From an uncultured Vibrio sp. (lineage in GTDB: Bacteria; Pseudomonadota; Gammaproteobacteria; Enterobacterales; Vibrionaceae): 64,000 bases of DNA. The notes under the pieces were generated by a model. That model was not told the origin of the DNA, ran no database searches, and saw nothing but the letters and a program-made list of their open reading frames with translations. Numbering within the stretch: position 1 is the stretch's first letter; each line of letters begins with the position of its first letter. The stretch covers positions 1 through 64,000 of the forward strand of contig CANNGN010000005.1 of assembly GCA_947504195.1 (NCBI GenBank). Reading direction: 5' to 3'. The translations under genes were made by a program, and so were the position numbers. Positions 1 to 9,222 of the stretch are shown in pieces.

Positions 1-56
1 TAAGTGCTGTGAGGCATTGAGCTAACCTGTACTAATTGCCCGTGAGGCTTAACCAT
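1..56 (+). rRNA. rrl: 23S ribosomal RNA, 3' end (partial)
   Basis: The first bases match the conserved 3' terminus of gammaproteobacterial 23S rRNA (GAGCTAACCTGTACTAAT followed by CGTGAGGCTTAACC). Only about the last 56 nt are in the window; the rest lies upstream. The 5S gene follows about 90 nt later, the normal order of an rrn operon. The exact 3' end is set by analogy with Escherichia coli and may be off by a few bases. Confidence 0.93.
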
Positions 57-145
57 ACAACACCCAAGGGGTTTTTGATGGACTCAAAGAATAGAACATT
101 GAATGTGTATTAAGTAGAACTAACAGCTTTCCGAATTTTAGAATT

Positions 146-265
146 TGCTTGGCGACCATAGCGTTTTGGACCCACCTGATTCCTTTCCGAACTCAGAAGT
201 GAAACGAAATAGCGTCGATGGTAGTGTGGGGCTTCCCCATGTGAGAGTAGAACATCGCCAGGCTT
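146..265 (+). rRNA. rrf: 5S ribosomal RNA
   Basis: The stretch is about 120 nt. It starts TGCTTGGCGACCATAGCG, carries the internal CCGAACTCAGAAGTGAAACG block, and ends GAGAGTAGAACATCGCCAGG. The two ends pair (TGCTTGGCGA with TCGCCAGGCT), as in the 5S terminal helix. It sits between the 23S 3' end and a tRNA-Asp gene, a normal rrn operon arrangement. Boundaries are good to a few bases. Confidence 0.96.
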
Positions 266-364
266 TATTATTGTTTTTAGATTTTTCTTTTTTATAAAGT
301 AAATCTGAAGGCAAAACTAGTTGAAGCAATAGTTATATAAGACTTTGATTAGTAAGAATACCGT

Positions 365-441
365 GGAGCGGTAGTTCAGTTGGTTAGAATACCGGCCTGT
401 CACGCCGGGGGTCGCGAGTTCGAGTCTCGTCCGTTCCGCCA
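365..441 (+). tRNA. tRNA-Asp (anticodon GTC)
   Basis: This is a complete 77-nt cloverleaf. The acceptor stem is GGAGCGG/CCGTTCC, the D-arm is GTTC..GAAT, the anticodon stem is CCGGC/GCCGG around loop CTGTCAC (anticodon GTC), the T-arm is GCGAG-TTCGAGT-CTCGT, and the 3' CCA is encoded. It lies about 100 nt downstream of 5S, so it is probably the distal tRNA of the rRNA operon and is cotranscribed with it. A strong terminator follows 9 nt later. Confidence 0.98.
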
Positions 442-450
442 TTTACACAT

Positions 451-480
451 AAGCCTTAGCAGAAATGCTAAGGCTTTTTT
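451..480 (+). terminator. rRNA-tRNA operon terminator, copy 1
   Basis: The perfect hairpin AAGCCTTAGC-(AGAAAT)-GCTAAGGCTT runs straight into six Ts just downstream of tRNA-Asp. This is a textbook rho-independent terminator for the rrn operon. The identical 30-nt sequence occurs again at 651-680. Confidence 0.93.
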
Positions 481-525
481 GTGCTTGTTTGTTAGAGATT
501 GTGCTGTAGCTGTATTAGTGAAAAT

Positions 526-628
526 GGAGCGGTAGTTCAGTTGGTTAGCTTATTTGTTTAGAGAAAGCGACCTGTCACGCCGGGGACTGCTGCATTTTGC
601 AAGATAGGGAGTCTCGTCCGTTCCGCCA
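526..628 (+). pseudogene. Disrupted tRNA-Asp copy with two remodelled segments
   Basis: This 103-nt copy of the upstream tRNA-Asp keeps three blocks exactly: the first 23 nt (acceptor 5' strand and D-loop), 15 nt around the GTC anticodon, and the last 20 nt including CCA. Between them, 8 nt are replaced by 22 nt and 11 nt by 23 nt. The replacements remove the 3' half of the D-stem, the 5' half of the anticodon stem, and the T-stem/T-loop, so a standard cloverleaf cannot form although the acceptor stem can. It is most likely a pseudogene. A processed or structured RNA, or an assembly artefact, is less likely but not excluded. Confidence 0.8.
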
Positions 629-650
629 CGTACTTTACAATAGAGCACAT

Positions 651-680
651 AAGCCTTAGCAGAAATGCTAAGGCTTTTTT
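651..680 (+). terminator. Terminator after the tRNA-Asp copy, copy 2
   Basis: The hairpin and T-run are identical to 451-480, and some similarity continues just past them. Together with the disrupted tRNA this indicates a tandem duplication of a tRNA-plus-terminator unit with a period of 200 bp. It would stop any transcript that reads past the first terminator. Confidence 0.9.
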
Positions 681-758
681 GTGGTTGTTTATTAGTGGTT
701 ATGCAGCAAGCGTAGTGGATGTATGAGTGGAACTTCAGAAAAAGTGATTTGAGAAATG

Positions 759-1763
759 TTAAGCCCGTTGTGCCACTTTATCTATTAATTTCTGCTTCTC
801 ATTTTCAGAAAGAAATGCCATTTCGAGACCATTTTTTTGTAGCGTTTCACAGTTGTCTTGAGTTAAACCAACTTTCTTTGCGGCGACTTGATATTCGTAC
901 GGTAATTCGATGCCTTCGACTGCAGGGTCATCTGTGTTTAATGAAACGCAGATATTTCGATCCAAAAAAGCCTTAACTGGGTGGTTCTCATAATTTAGGA
1001 CGGTTGTCGTTTGTATATTAGAGGTGAGGCAAGATTCAATTCCAATTTGATGTTGGGCTAAATGCTCCAATAATTTAGGGTCTTCTATAGCTTTGACTCC
1101 GTGACCAATACGTTCAGCGCCTAATTCATTGATTGCATGCCATATAGCTTCTGATCCAGCAGCTTCTCCTGCGTGAGCTGTGATATGAAACCCTAGATCT
1201 CTAGCATGTTTAAAATGTTCAAGAAATAGTTCACTCGGGTAATTTAGCTCATCTCCAGCTAAATCTATTGCGATGATATTATCTCTATAGGCACAGATGG
1301 CTTCCAATTCTCGCTGACAAGCCTTCTGACCAAATGTTCGACTCATGATTCCAATTAGGTTGATGGGTAGGTTATATTGCTTAGAGGCGCTTGTTACACC
1401 GTCGATCACGGCCTCAACAACGCCTTCAAGTGGGAGTTGATGCTCTAATGCCATATAGTAAGGCGAAAAGCGTAATTCAGCGTAATCGATTCCAGCGTGA
1501 AAGACATCTTCAACATTTTCAATGGCAATTCTTCGACACGCTTCTAGATCACCTAATACTTTCACACCCCAATCTAATTTAGAAAGAAACGCGATGAGAG
1601 AAGGTTCATTTTCAACCACTTGCACGTAAGGCGTTAGCTTATCAATATCAAAACTAGGTAAAGCCACATCGTGTGTACGACCAAGATCAATAATGGTCTG
1701 TGTTCGAATATTTCCGTCTAAATGACGATGAATATCGGTAAGCGGAAGGCTGCGGTTTATCAT
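759..1763 (-). CDS. add: Adenosine deaminase
   Basis: The 334-residue protein deaminates adenosine to inosine in purine salvage and is cytoplasmic. Family zinc and catalytic motifs are visible: HRHLD near residues 12-16, HAGE near 196, a GHG segment shortly after, and SLNTDDP near 275. Length is typical of bacterial adenosine deaminases (about 330-340). It is on the minus strand downstream of ntrC and is separated from it by a 12-bp inverted repeat, so it is probably a separate unit. It could be an adenine deaminase of the same superfamily, but the overall sequence looks adenosine-type. Confidence 0.88.
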   Translation of the reverse strand: MINRSLPLTDIHRHLDGNIRTQTIIDLGRTHDVALPSFDIDKLTPYVQVVENEPSLIAFLSKLDWGVKVLGDLEACRRIAIENVEDVFHAGIDYAELRFSPYYMALEHQLPLEGVVEAVIDGVTSASKQYNLPINLIGIMSRTFGQKACQRELEAICAYRDNIIAIDLAGDELNYPSELFLEHFKHARDLGFHITAHAGEAAGSEAIWHAINELGAERIGHGVKAIEDPKLLEHLAQHQIGIESCLTSNIQTTTVLNYENHPVKAFLDRNICVSLNTDDPAVEGIELPYEYQVAAKKVGLTQDNCETLQKNGLEMAFLSENEKQKLIDKVAQRA

Positions 1764-1834
1764 ATGAGACCAGTCTCTTTTTTTATCGGTTGTGTTTAAG
1801 TATAGGAAAATAATGAGTTGGCGATGATAAGTCT

Positions 1835-1872
1835 AGAACAAATCGACAAAAGCCTAGCTATCGATTTGTTCT
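1835..1872. repeat. 12-bp inverted repeat between ntrC and add
   Basis: AGAACAAATCGA and its exact complement TCGATTTGTTCT are separated by 14 nt, in the 128-bp gap between the ntrC stop and the add start. An RNA from either strand would form a 12-bp stem. Neither side has a long T-run, so it is not a classical terminator. It may mark the ntrC 3' end or act as an operator for add. Confidence 0.7.
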
Positions 1873-1891
1873 GGAGTCATTAGTGGAGTGT

Positions 1892-3295
1892 CTAGTACAG
1901 TTCTTTTAGTTTTCGGGTTAAAGTATTGCGGCCCCAGCCTAATACTTTAGCGGCGTCTTGTTTGTGCCCGTTGGTATGATTAAGGGCAGCCTCAAGTAAA
2001 ATGCGTTCGAACTCTGGAAGAGCATAAGATAAAAGTTCTGTTTGTCCGGAAGATAAGGCCGACTTAGCCCATGTTTCTAGCTGCTTTTGCCAACTTGAAT
2101 CACCATCGAATTCGACACTTTTCTTTTCGGTTAGTAATTCTGGCGGCAAATCACTAGGGAGTACTTCGCTACCACTTGCCATGACGGTGAGCCAACGACA
2201 CATATTTTCCAATTGTCGAACATTTCCTGGCCAATCTAGTCGATTAAGAATATCGACGGTTTTGTCATGCAAGGTTTTCATTTCTACGCCAAGCTCGGTC
2301 GCTGCTTGAGCAAGGAAGTGTTTGGTTAATTTTTCGATATCTTGTTTACGTTCTCGAAGTGCAGGAATCTGAACTCGAATTACATTAAGGCGGTGAAATA
2401 GATCTTCTCGAAAATTGCCTTGATGTACGAGCTTTTCTAAATCTTGGTGCGTCGCAGCAACAATTCTAACATCAACTTTTATAGCAGAGTGTCCGCCAAC
2501 ACGATAAAATTGGCCATCGGCTAGAACTCGGAGTAAACGAGTTTGAATATCCAATGGCATATCACCGATTTCATCTAAAAATAGTGTTCCACCGTTAGCT
2601 TGCTCAAAACGCCCTTGACGTACACTATTCGCACCAGTAAATGCGCCTTTTTCATGACCAAAAAGTTCAGACTCAATCAAATCCTTCGGAATCGCTGCCA
2701 TGTTTAGCGCAATAAATGGCTTTTGTGCTCTAGGGCTATGCCTGTGCAAAGCATGAGCTACCAGTTCTTTACCAGTACCAGATTCACCATTAATAAGTAC
2801 AGAGATGGATGAACGAGACAAACGACCTATTGCACGAAATACTTCTTGCATTGCCGGTGCTTCGCCTATGATTTCTGGCGCACTTTCTTGAGCGACCAGA
2901 AGCTGAGAATTCTCTTTTCGCTGCTCTTGTCCATGCGCGATCGCTCGTTCAACCAGCGTTAACGTTTCATCGACATCAAAAGGTTTAGGTAAGTATTCGA
3001 ATGCACCTTTTTGGTATGCATTAACAGCGGCATCGAGATCTGAATGAGCTGTCATGATTATTACAGGAAGCTCTGGAGAGCGAGAGTGAACTTGATGCAG
3101 CAATTCGATACCATCAATACCAGGCATTCGAATGTCTGATACTAATACATCAGGTGTCTCACGCTCGAGCGCCATCAATACACTTTCCGCGTCAGAGAAT
3201 GTTTCACATTTGATGTTGGCTGATGATAGGGTTTTCTCCATAACCCAGCGGATAGAGCTGTCATCATCGACAACCCATACGTATCCTTTACTCAT
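1892..3295 (-). CDS. glnG: Nitrogen regulation response regulator NtrC (NR-I)
   Basis: NtrC is the sigma-54-dependent activator of nitrogen-assimilation genes, phosphorylated by NtrB. An N-terminal receiver domain has its phospho-acceptor in VLVSDIRMPG near residue 54. A central AAA+ domain has Walker A GESGTGKE and the sigma-54 contact loop GAFTGA. A C-terminal Fis-type helix-turn-helix ends RNTLTRKLKEL. I chose the ATG at 3295 (467 residues, as in E. coli) because GAGGAAG lies 6 nt upstream; an in-frame start 21 nt further upstream is less likely. It lies 33 nt downstream of ntrB, with which it forms an operon. Confidence 0.96.
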   Translation of the reverse strand: MSKGYVWVVDDDSSIRWVMEKTLSSANIKCETFSDAESVLMALERETPDVLVSDIRMPGIDGIELLHQVHSRSPELPVIIMTAHSDLDAAVNAYQKGAFEYLPKPFDVDETLTLVERAIAHGQEQRKENSQLLVAQESAPEIIGEAPAMQEVFRAIGRLSRSSISVLINGESGTGKELVAHALHRHSPRAQKPFIALNMAAIPKDLIESELFGHEKGAFTGANSVRQGRFEQANGGTLFLDEIGDMPLDIQTRLLRVLADGQFYRVGGHSAIKVDVRIVAATHQDLEKLVHQGNFREDLFHRLNVIRVQIPALRERKQDIEKLTKHFLAQAATELGVEMKTLHDKTVDILNRLDWPGNVRQLENMCRWLTVMASGSEVLPSDLPPELLTEKKSVEFDGDSSWQKQLETWAKSALSSGQTELLSYALPEFERILLEAALNHTNGHKQDAAKVLGWGRNTLTRKLKELY

Positions 3296-3328
3296 AATTT
3301 GCTTCCTCAACAGCAACGGTTACTAACA

Positions 3329-4378
3329 TTATTTAATTGGTAAATAAATGGTAAAAGTGGTTCTTCCTGGCCAACTTTCGACTTCAATTTTGCCATTATG
3401 TTGGTCAACGATATTTTGCGATATTGATAGGCCTAATCCAGTACCGCCTTCACGACCACTAACCATGGGATAAAAAAGTGTGTCCTGTAAGTCGGTGGGA
3501 ATTCCTGGGCCGTTATCGGTAATTTCGATGCGTGCGACTAATTTATGACGTTGGCCATGAATATTAGCCTGGTGCACCGTTCTAGTGCGTATCGCTATTT
3601 TTCCATGTGGTTGGCTAGATAAAATTTGCGCAGCATTACTAACAATATTGAGCATGGCTTGTTCTATCTGATCGGTATCCATCATGATATTTGGTAGGCT
3701 TGGGTCATAATCCCTATCGATTGATAAATTTGCATGGGCATCAAGCTCAATGAGCTGACGAACCTTTTCTAATATTAAATGCAAATTTTCAGAACATTTT
3801 TTCCCAGGTTTCTGTGGTCCCAATAAACGGTCAACTAACGCTCGAAGCCTATCTGCTTGTTCTATGATTATTTGTGTATATTCCGTTAAGCTTTGGTCGG
3901 GCAACATACGTTCAAGAAGTTGCGCAGCTCCTCTTAGGCCACCTAGCGGGTTTTTAATTTCATGTGCAAGCCCACGAACCAATAGTTTAGCCGCTTGTTG
4001 CTGAGCATGTTGGTTTAGTTCTTGGCTTAAGCGTCGCTGCTGACCTATTTTTCTCATCTCAACCAAGAGCATTAATTGTTTTTGCCAAGAGAGTGGACTA
4101 ACGGTTACTTCCAGCATTAATGGCTTTCCATCTACGACAAAAGTGACATCACTATCGGTAATACTTTGCCCACTTTGTAGTGGTTGAGAAAGTAGAGCTA
4201 AGTCCATTGAAGCGTGTTGAATTAAGTTGGACAAAGGTTGATTAATAATACGCTTTGCGCTTTGAGAAAAAAGTTGCTCAGCTGCGGGATTTGCAAACCG
4301 TACACGTAACGATTCATCCAATATCATTGTGGAAGTAACAATATTATCTAATATTGTGTCACTTAATTCGCTACTCAT
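3329..4378 (-). CDS. glnL: Nitrogen regulation sensor kinase NtrB (NR-II)
   Basis: NtrB is the cytoplasmic histidine kinase/phosphatase that sets NtrC phosphorylation in response to PII. At 349 residues it has the family length. It has an N-terminal PAS domain (about 1-115), the DHp histidine in GLAHEIKNPLGG near residue 138, and a C-terminal ATPase domain with the N-box (NIVSNAAQ) and GTGLGLSI. There are no transmembrane segments, as expected. It sits between glnA and ntrC, the same order as the E. coli glnALG operon. Confidence 0.96.
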   Translation of the reverse strand: MSSELSDTILDNIVTSTMILDESLRVRFANPAAEQLFSQSAKRIINQPLSNLIQHASMDLALLSQPLQSGQSITDSDVTFVVDGKPLMLEVTVSPLSWQKQLMLLVEMRKIGQQRRLSQELNQHAQQQAAKLLVRGLAHEIKNPLGGLRGAAQLLERMLPDQSLTEYTQIIIEQADRLRALVDRLLGPQKPGKKCSENLHLILEKVRQLIELDAHANLSIDRDYDPSLPNIMMDTDQIEQAMLNIVSNAAQILSSQPHGKIAIRTRTVHQANIHGQRHKLVARIEITDNGPGIPTDLQDTLFYPMVSGREGGTGLGLSISQNIVDQHNGKIEVESWPGRTTFTIYLPIK

Positions 4379-4697
4379 TGGGCAACCTGTTTTGACTTAA
4401 TATGATGCGTCGCACTATTGTAGTGCATGAGTTGTTACTAGTATGGAGCATTGAAACAACAAATCAATAAGCTAGATTCAGGTATGTCGATTAAATTAGT
4501 AACCTGAGTAGGTATAACTGCAACAATGCACCATGTGTATCTACAACGATGCAATTATCTTGCCTAAATTAGAAGAGTAGAGAATTTTTGATGGGAAAAT
4601 TTACTTTTTAGATCAATAGGTAAAGTTATATTGATAGAAAATTAAAAAGCTCGCTGGTAGCGAGCTTTTTTAGATTGAAACCTAAGAGAAACTTAAA
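4379..4697. other. glnA-ntrB intergenic region
   Basis: This 319-bp gap separates glnA from ntrB, both on the minus strand. Apart from the glnA terminator it holds TGCAC-type half-sites around 4519-4533 that resemble NtrC boxes. No spacing-correct sigma-54 promoter is visible, and I see no open reading frame of interest. ntrBC probably has its own promoter here in addition to readthrough from glnA. Confidence 0.4.
4644..4671 (-). terminator. glnA terminator
   Basis: The stem AAAAGCTCGCT/AGCGAGCTTTT has a 3-nt loop and is flanked by T-runs in both orientations, just downstream of glnA. It is positioned to separate most glnA transcripts from ntrBC, leaving ntrBC to a secondary promoter or readthrough. 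Confidence 0.85.
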
Positions 4698-6107
4698 TTA
4701 TACAGAGTAGTATAGTTCGAATTCTAATGGGTGGGTTGCCATGTTCACTTTCTCAACATCTTGAGATTTCAGAGCGATATAAGAATCGATAAAGTCATCA
4801 GAGAATACACCGCCTTCTGTTAGGAATGCGCGGTCTTCAGATAGACACTCAAGAGCTTGTTGTAAAGACTCAGCTACTGTTGGAATTAGAGCTGCTTCTT
4901 CTGCTGGTAAGTCATACAAGTCTTTATCAGCTGCATCACCAGGGTGAATCTTGTTTTTGATTCCGTCTAGGCCAGCCATTAGCATTGCTGCAAATGCTAA
5001 GTATGGGTTCGCTGTTGGATCACCAAAACGTAGCTCGATACGGCGCGCTTTAGGGCTTGGTACCACTGGGATACGGATTGAAGCAGAACGGTTACGTGCA
5101 GAGTATGCAAGCATTACAGGAGCTTCAAAGCCAGGTACAAGACGCTTGTACGAGTTAGTTGATGCGTTCGCGAATGCGTTGATAGCGCGAGCGTGTTTAA
5201 TGATACCGCCAATGTAGAATAAAGCAGTCTCAGATAAACCACCGTATAGATCACCAGCAAAAAGGTTAACACCATCTTTTGCTAGAGATTGGTGAACGTG
5301 CATACCAGAACCGTTATCGCCTACAAGTGGCTTAGGCATGAACGTTGCGGTTTTACCAAATGCATGAGCTACATTGTGTACAACGTACTTATAGATTTGG
5401 ATTTCATCTGCTTTGCTCGTTAATGTGTTGAAACGAGTTGCAATTTCATTCTGACCAGCAGTTGCTACTTCATGGTGGTGAGCTTCAACAACAAGACCCA
5501 TTTCTTCCATGATTAAACACATAGCTGAACGAATGTCTTGAGAAGAATCAACAGGAGCTACTGGGAAGTAACCGCCTTTAACGCCAGGACGGTGACCTTT
5601 GTTACCGCCTTCGATATCAGCACCTGTGTTCCATGCAGCTTCAATATCATCAATTTTGAAGTATGAACCAGACATGTTGTTTTCATATTTAACATCGTCA
5701 AATAGGAAGAACTCTGGTTCTGGACCGATAAGAACTGTATCTGCAATACCAGTAGAACGCATGAAATCTTCAGCGCGCTTAGCGATAGAGCGTGGGTCAC
5801 GGTCATAACCTTGCATTGTTGCTGGCTCAAGGATGTCACAACGTACATTTAGAGTTGCATCTTCTGTGAACGGGTCAAGAACTGCGCTTGATGCATCAGG
5901 CATCATTACCATGTCAGATTCATTAATGCCTTTCCAACCGGCAACAGATGAACCATCGAACATTTTACCATCTTCGAAGAAGTCTGCATCGACTTGGTGT
6001 GCAGGGATTGAGATGTGTTGTTCTTTACCTTTAGTATCGGTAAATCGTAAGTCAACAAACTTAACTTCGTTTTCTTGGATCAGCGATAAAACATTTTCTA
6101 CTGACAT
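4698..6107 (-). CDS. glnA: Glutamine synthetase, type I (adenylylated)
   Basis: The enzyme makes glutamine from glutamate, ammonia and ATP as a cytoplasmic dodecamer and is the main ammonia-assimilating enzyme at low nitrogen. At 469 residues it matches the E. coli length. Visible motifs are the beta-grasp signature [11 protein letters not shown] near residue 50, the metal-binding GPEPEFF, the ATP-site [14 protein letters not shown], and the adenylylation site tyrosine in KDLYDLP near residue 398. The start follows GGAGG by 9 nt. A sigma-54 promoter and NtrC-like palindromes lie upstream. Confidence 0.98.
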   Translation of the reverse strand: MSVENVLSLIQENEVKFVDLRFTDTKGKEQHISIPAHQVDADFFEDGKMFDGSSVAGWKGINESDMVMMPDASSAVLDPFTEDATLNVRCDILEPATMQGYDRDPRSIAKRAEDFMRSTGIADTVLIGPEPEFFLFDDVKYENNMSGSYFKIDDIEAAWNTGADIEGGNKGHRPGVKGGYFPVAPVDSSQDIRSAMCLIMEEMGLVVEAHHHEVATAGQNEIATRFNTLTSKADEIQIYKYVVHNVAHAFGKTATFMPKPLVGDNGSGMHVHQSLAKDGVNLFAGDLYGGLSETALFYIGGIIKHARAINAFANASTNSYKRLVPGFEAPVMLAYSARNRSASIRIPVVPSPKARRIELRFGDPTANPYLAFAAMLMAGLDGIKNKIHPGDAADKDLYDLPAEEAALIPTVAESLQQALECLSEDRAFLTEGGVFSDDFIDSYIALKSQDVEKVNMATHPLEFELYYSV

Positions 6108-6215
6108 CTTGGATAACCTCCAGTGTTAAAAAATCGGTAAACGCTCGACTTGCCTTTGAGAGCTGCATCAATTCAATGCGTAATTTTGAGCATAACTATT
6201 GCTGGGAACTTTCAA

Positions 6216-6231
6216 AGCCAAATTCGTGCCA
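6216..6231 (-). promoter_or_regulatory. Sigma-54 promoter of glnA
   Basis: Read on the minus strand the sequence is TGGCACGAATTTGGCT. The -24 GG and -12 GC have the required 10-nt gap and the -24 element is perfect. It lies about 110 bp upstream of the glnA start, as in enteric glnAp2. The -12 element (TGGCT rather than TTGCA) is slightly off consensus. Confidence 0.8.
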
Positions 6232-6315
6232 TATTTATAAATCCTTTTAATTCAATATGTTGTTTCGAGTATTTGTCGTACCCTGCACTGGTATTGCACT
6301 AAAATGATCACAATA

Positions 6316-6332
6316 CGCACCAATTGGGTGCA
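6316..6332. promoter_or_regulatory. NtrC-type enhancer palindrome 1
   Basis: CGCACCAATTGGGTGCA closely matches the NtrC consensus TGCACC-N4/5-GGTGCA. It is about 100 bp upstream of the glnA sigma-54 promoter, the right place for an enhancer-bound NtrC dimer. Confidence 0.8.
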
Positions 6333-6345
6333 TTGTTGGTGGTTT

Positions 6346-6361
6346 TGCACCAAATGGTCGC
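6346..6361. promoter_or_regulatory. NtrC-type enhancer palindrome 2
   Basis: TGCACCAAATGGTCGC starts 30 bp from the start of palindrome 1, roughly three helical turns, which fits cooperative NtrC dimers on one face of the DNA. One arm is degenerate (GGTCGC for GGTGCA). Further TGCAC half-sites lie at 6284-6300. Confidence 0.7.
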
Positions 6362-6634
6362 TATATTTGCTACTATTCAGCACTATTCCACCCTAATTTG
6401 TCAATCGTCATTTGAGCACAATTAAGATGAATTTTTGTCAAGCTATCGTTCAAATATGCAGATTTGGGGCTAATTGGGAGGAAATGGGCACTTTTATTTG
6501 TGTAAGATCACATATTCCTAGGCTTTTCCTCAAATTCTGGTAAATTATTCGCCACTTTTGACGTAAAAGCGTCTCGTTGCTGAGTTTTACTCTGCTCAGT
6601 GGCCTTTGACTTTCACCTAAACGATATAGAATCC

Positions 6635-8464
6635 ATGACGACATCTAAGATTGAGAAACTAAGAAATATCGCGATTATCGCACACGTTGACCACGGCAAG
6701 ACCACTCTTGTCGACAAACTTTTGCAACAGTCTGGGACATTAGAGTCTCGCGGCGAAGTTGAAGAGCGCGTTATGGACTCCAACGATATTGAGAAAGAAC
6801 GTGGTATCACCATTCTGGCGAAAAATACCGCGATCAACTGGAATGATTACCGCATTAATATCGTAGATACTCCCGGACACGCCGACTTTGGTGGTGAAGT
6901 GGAACGTATTATGTCGATGGTTGACTCTGTATTGCTGATTGTTGACGCCGTTGACGGGCCGATGCCTCAAACTCGTTTTGTAACGCAGAAAGCATTTGAC
7001 CATGGTTTGAAGCCAATTGTTGTTATTAATAAGGTTGACCGCCCAGGCGCTCGTCCTTCATGGGTTATGGACCAAGTCTTCGATTTGTTTGATAACCTTG
7101 GTGCAACTGATGACCAACTCGATTTTCAAGTGGTTTACGCATCGGCATTAAATGGCTGGGCAACACTTGATGACAGCGTCGAAGGCGAAGATATGGAACC
7201 ACTGTTCCAAGCAGTTGTAGATAACGTGGAAGCACCTCAGGTTGATCTTGATGGTCCATTGCAAATGCAAATCTCACAGCTAGATTACAGCTCATATGTA
7301 GGTGTTATTGGTGTCGCTCGAGTGACTCGTGGTAGCATCAAACCGAATCAACAGGTGACGATCGTAAGTGCTGATGGTAAAAAGCGTAACGGTAAAGTCG
7401 GTACAGTTCTTGGCTATCTTGGTTTAGAGCGTCATGAAGTTGCTGAAGCGACTGCTGGAGACATTATTGCCGTCACGGGTCTAGGTGAACTGAAGATCTC
7501 AGATACCATTTGTGACCAGAATACAGTTGAAGCAATGGAACCTCTTTCTGTTGATGAACCAACGGTAACAATGACTTTCCAAGTAAATACTTCACCATTC
7601 GCTGGTAAAGAAGGCAAGTTCGTTACTTCGCGTAATATTCTAGAGCGATTAGAAAAAGAATTGGTTCACAACGTAGCACTGCGCGTTGAGCAAACTGATG
7701 ATCCAGACAGATTCCGAGTATCAGGTCGTGGTGAACTTCACCTTTCAATTCTAATTGAAAACATGCGTCGTGAAGGCTTTGAGTTAGCGGTATCTCGTCC
7801 AGAGGTTATCATCCGTGAAGAAAATGGCCAATTAATGGAACCGTTTGAGACTGTTACCATCGATGTTCTTGATGAGCACCAAGGTGGAATCATGGAAAAT
7901 ATCGGTATCCGTAAAGGTGAATTAAAAGATATGTCGCCTGATGGAAAAGGCCGAGTACGTCTCGACTTTATTATGCCGTCACGTGGATTGATTGGTTTCC
8001 AAACAGAGTTTCTTACATTAACGTCTGGATCTGGTCTGCTTTATCATACGTTTGAACATTATGGCCCGCACAAAGGTGGCACTATTGGTCAGCGTAATAA
8101 CGGTGTGTTAATTTCTAATGCGACAGGTAAAGCGTTAACTTATGCACTGTTTAACCTTCAAGAGCGTGGGCGTTTATTTGCAGAGCACGCTGATGAAGTT
8201 TATGAAGGTCAGATTATCGGTATTCATAACCGTTCAAATGATTTAACCGTTAACTGCCTTAAAGGTAAGCAGCTTACCAACGTTCGTGCGTCAGGAACTG
8301 ATGAAGCTCAAGTTCTCTCTCCAGCGATTAAATATACATTGGAACAAGCTTTAGAGTTTATTGATGATGATGAACTAGTAGAAGTAACTCCAGAGAGTAT
8401 TCGAATTCGTAAGAGACTCTTAACGGAAAATGATCGTAAGCGAGCGAGTCGCCCAGCGAAATAA
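6635..8464 (+). CDS. typA: Ribosome-binding GTPase BipA/TypA
   Basis: This translational GTPase binds the ribosome and helps 50S assembly and growth under cold or stress. At 609 residues it has the usual length. It has G1 AHVDHGKTT near residues 16-24, GITI (switch I), DTPGHADF (G3) and NKVD (G4), then the EF-G-like domains and a basic C-terminal tail. I start at ATG 6635, which gives the conserved N-terminus [11 protein letters not shown]; the longer frame from 6599 adds residues not typical of the family. It is divergent from glnA, as in E. coli. Confidence 0.96.
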   Translation: MTTSKIEKLRNIAIIAHVDHGKTTLVDKLLQQSGTLESRGEVEERVMDSNDIEKERGITILAKNTAINWNDYRINIVDTPGHADFGGEVERIMSMVDSVLLIVDAVDGPMPQTRFVTQKAFDHGLKPIVVINKVDRPGARPSWVMDQVFDLFDNLGATDDQLDFQVVYASALNGWATLDDSVEGEDMEPLFQAVVDNVEAPQVDLDGPLQMQISQLDYSSYVGVIGVARVTRGSIKPNQQVTIVSADGKKRNGKVGTVLGYLGLERHEVAEATAGDIIAVTGLGELKISDTICDQNTVEAMEPLSVDEPTVTMTFQVNTSPFAGKEGKFVTSRNILERLEKELVHNVALRVEQTDDPDRFRVSGRGELHLSILIENMRREGFELAVSRPEVIIREENGQLMEPFETVTIDVLDEHQGGIMENIGIRKGELKDMSPDGKGRVRLDFIMPSRGLIGFQTEFLTLTSGSGLLYHTFEHYGPHKGGTIGQRNNGVLISNATGKALTYALFNLQERGRLFAEHADEVYEGQIIGIHNRSNDLTVNCLKGKQLTNVRASGTDEAQVLSPAIKYTLEQALEFIDDDELVEVTPESIRIRKRLLTENDRKRASRPAK

Positions 8465-8483
8465 GTACTTCTTATATTAATAG

Positions 8484-8519
8484 AAAGGAGCTGAGAATAA
8501 ATTCCCAGCTCCTTTTTTT
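8484..8519 (+). terminator. typA terminator
   Basis: AAAGGAGCTG pairs with CAGCTCCTTT and is followed by a T-run, 20 nt after the typA stop. The mirror arm carries an A-run on the other strand, so it may also act for the convergent lipoprotein gene. Confidence 0.88.
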
Positions 8520-8580
8520 ATTTCAACTCTACGGATTTTTTTAAGCTTTGTTATTCAATTGCCTGAAAGTAAAACAGGCT

Positions 8581-9222
8581 CTATTGAGCATTTAACTTGC
8601 TAAGAAACTTATCAGATTCAGCAATAGCCGCTTCCATCTCTTTAATTGCAAAAGAGATATCTTTTTCTAAACTGGAAAACTCCCCTTGAAGTGATGTGAT
8701 GGCACTGGCATTGAGATTGTGTTTTAGATAAAGCGTATTGTCGCGAAGCGTGTTCAATACTGGATCCATTTTCGCTTCAGCTTTTTTCATTGCTTTTAAC
8801 ATCGTTTGATATGAGGATTTGGTTTCTTTTAATTTTACTTCGCTATTACGGCGAAGTTTAGTGTTGGTATAGAGTTCTAATTCTTCTTCCCACTCTTCAA
8901 ACAGTGCTTCTGAAACATCTTCAATTGCCGAGATACGTTCACTTACCTCTTCGGCTGCAGATTCACTATCTTCGTATTTATCATTAATTTGATTGTACAT
9001 AGCTTCAAGATCGCCACCATCAAATTGTGTTAATGAAGAAAGAGCCTCCAATGCACTGGAAAACTCTTCCTGTGCATCTTGTTGAGAGTCTTTTGCTTCT
9101 TCTACTCTATCGACCATTATGTCTCGCTTGTGGACGCCGACTTGCTCTAGTGCCGAATAGTAAGTGGATTCACAACCAGTTAAGAATGTGATTGAAAAAA
9201 GAAGAGCCAGAAAATAGCGCAT
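8581..9222 (-). CDS. DUF2959 family lipoprotein, function unknown
   Basis: The 213-residue protein has a signal peptide (MRYFLALLFSITFLTGC) ending in a clear lipobox LTGC, so the mature protein should be a lipid-anchored envelope protein starting at Cys17. The rest is almost entirely charged helix, rich in Glu, Lys and Ser, probably a coiled coil. The segment YYSALEQVGVHKRDIMVDRV is the signature I associate with the DUF2959 family. No enzymatic motif is visible. RBS AAGGAA precedes the ATG. It is convergent with typA and divergent from yihY. Its function is unknown. Confidence 0.8.
   Translation of the reverse strand: MRYFLALLFSITFLTGCESTYYSALEQVGVHKRDIMVDRVEEAKDSQQDAQEEFSSALEALSSLTQFDGGDLEAMYNQINDKYEDSESAAEEVSERISAIEDVSEALFEEWEEELELYTNTKLRRNSEVKLKETKSSYQTMLKAMKKAEAKMDPVLNTLRDNTLYLKHNLNASAITSLQGEFSSLEKDISFAIKEMEAAIAESDKFLSKLNAQ

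Noticed and set aside
719..976. An 85-codon open frame on the plus strand over the add 3' end
   Set aside because: It is antisense to a clearly conserved gene, has no RBS and no family resemblance.
4519..4533. A sigma-54-like promoter for ntrBC (minus strand TGGTGCATTGTTGCA)
   Set aside because: The GG and GC elements are separated by 9 nt, not the required 10, and the -24 box is degenerate. It may instead contain an NtrC half-site.
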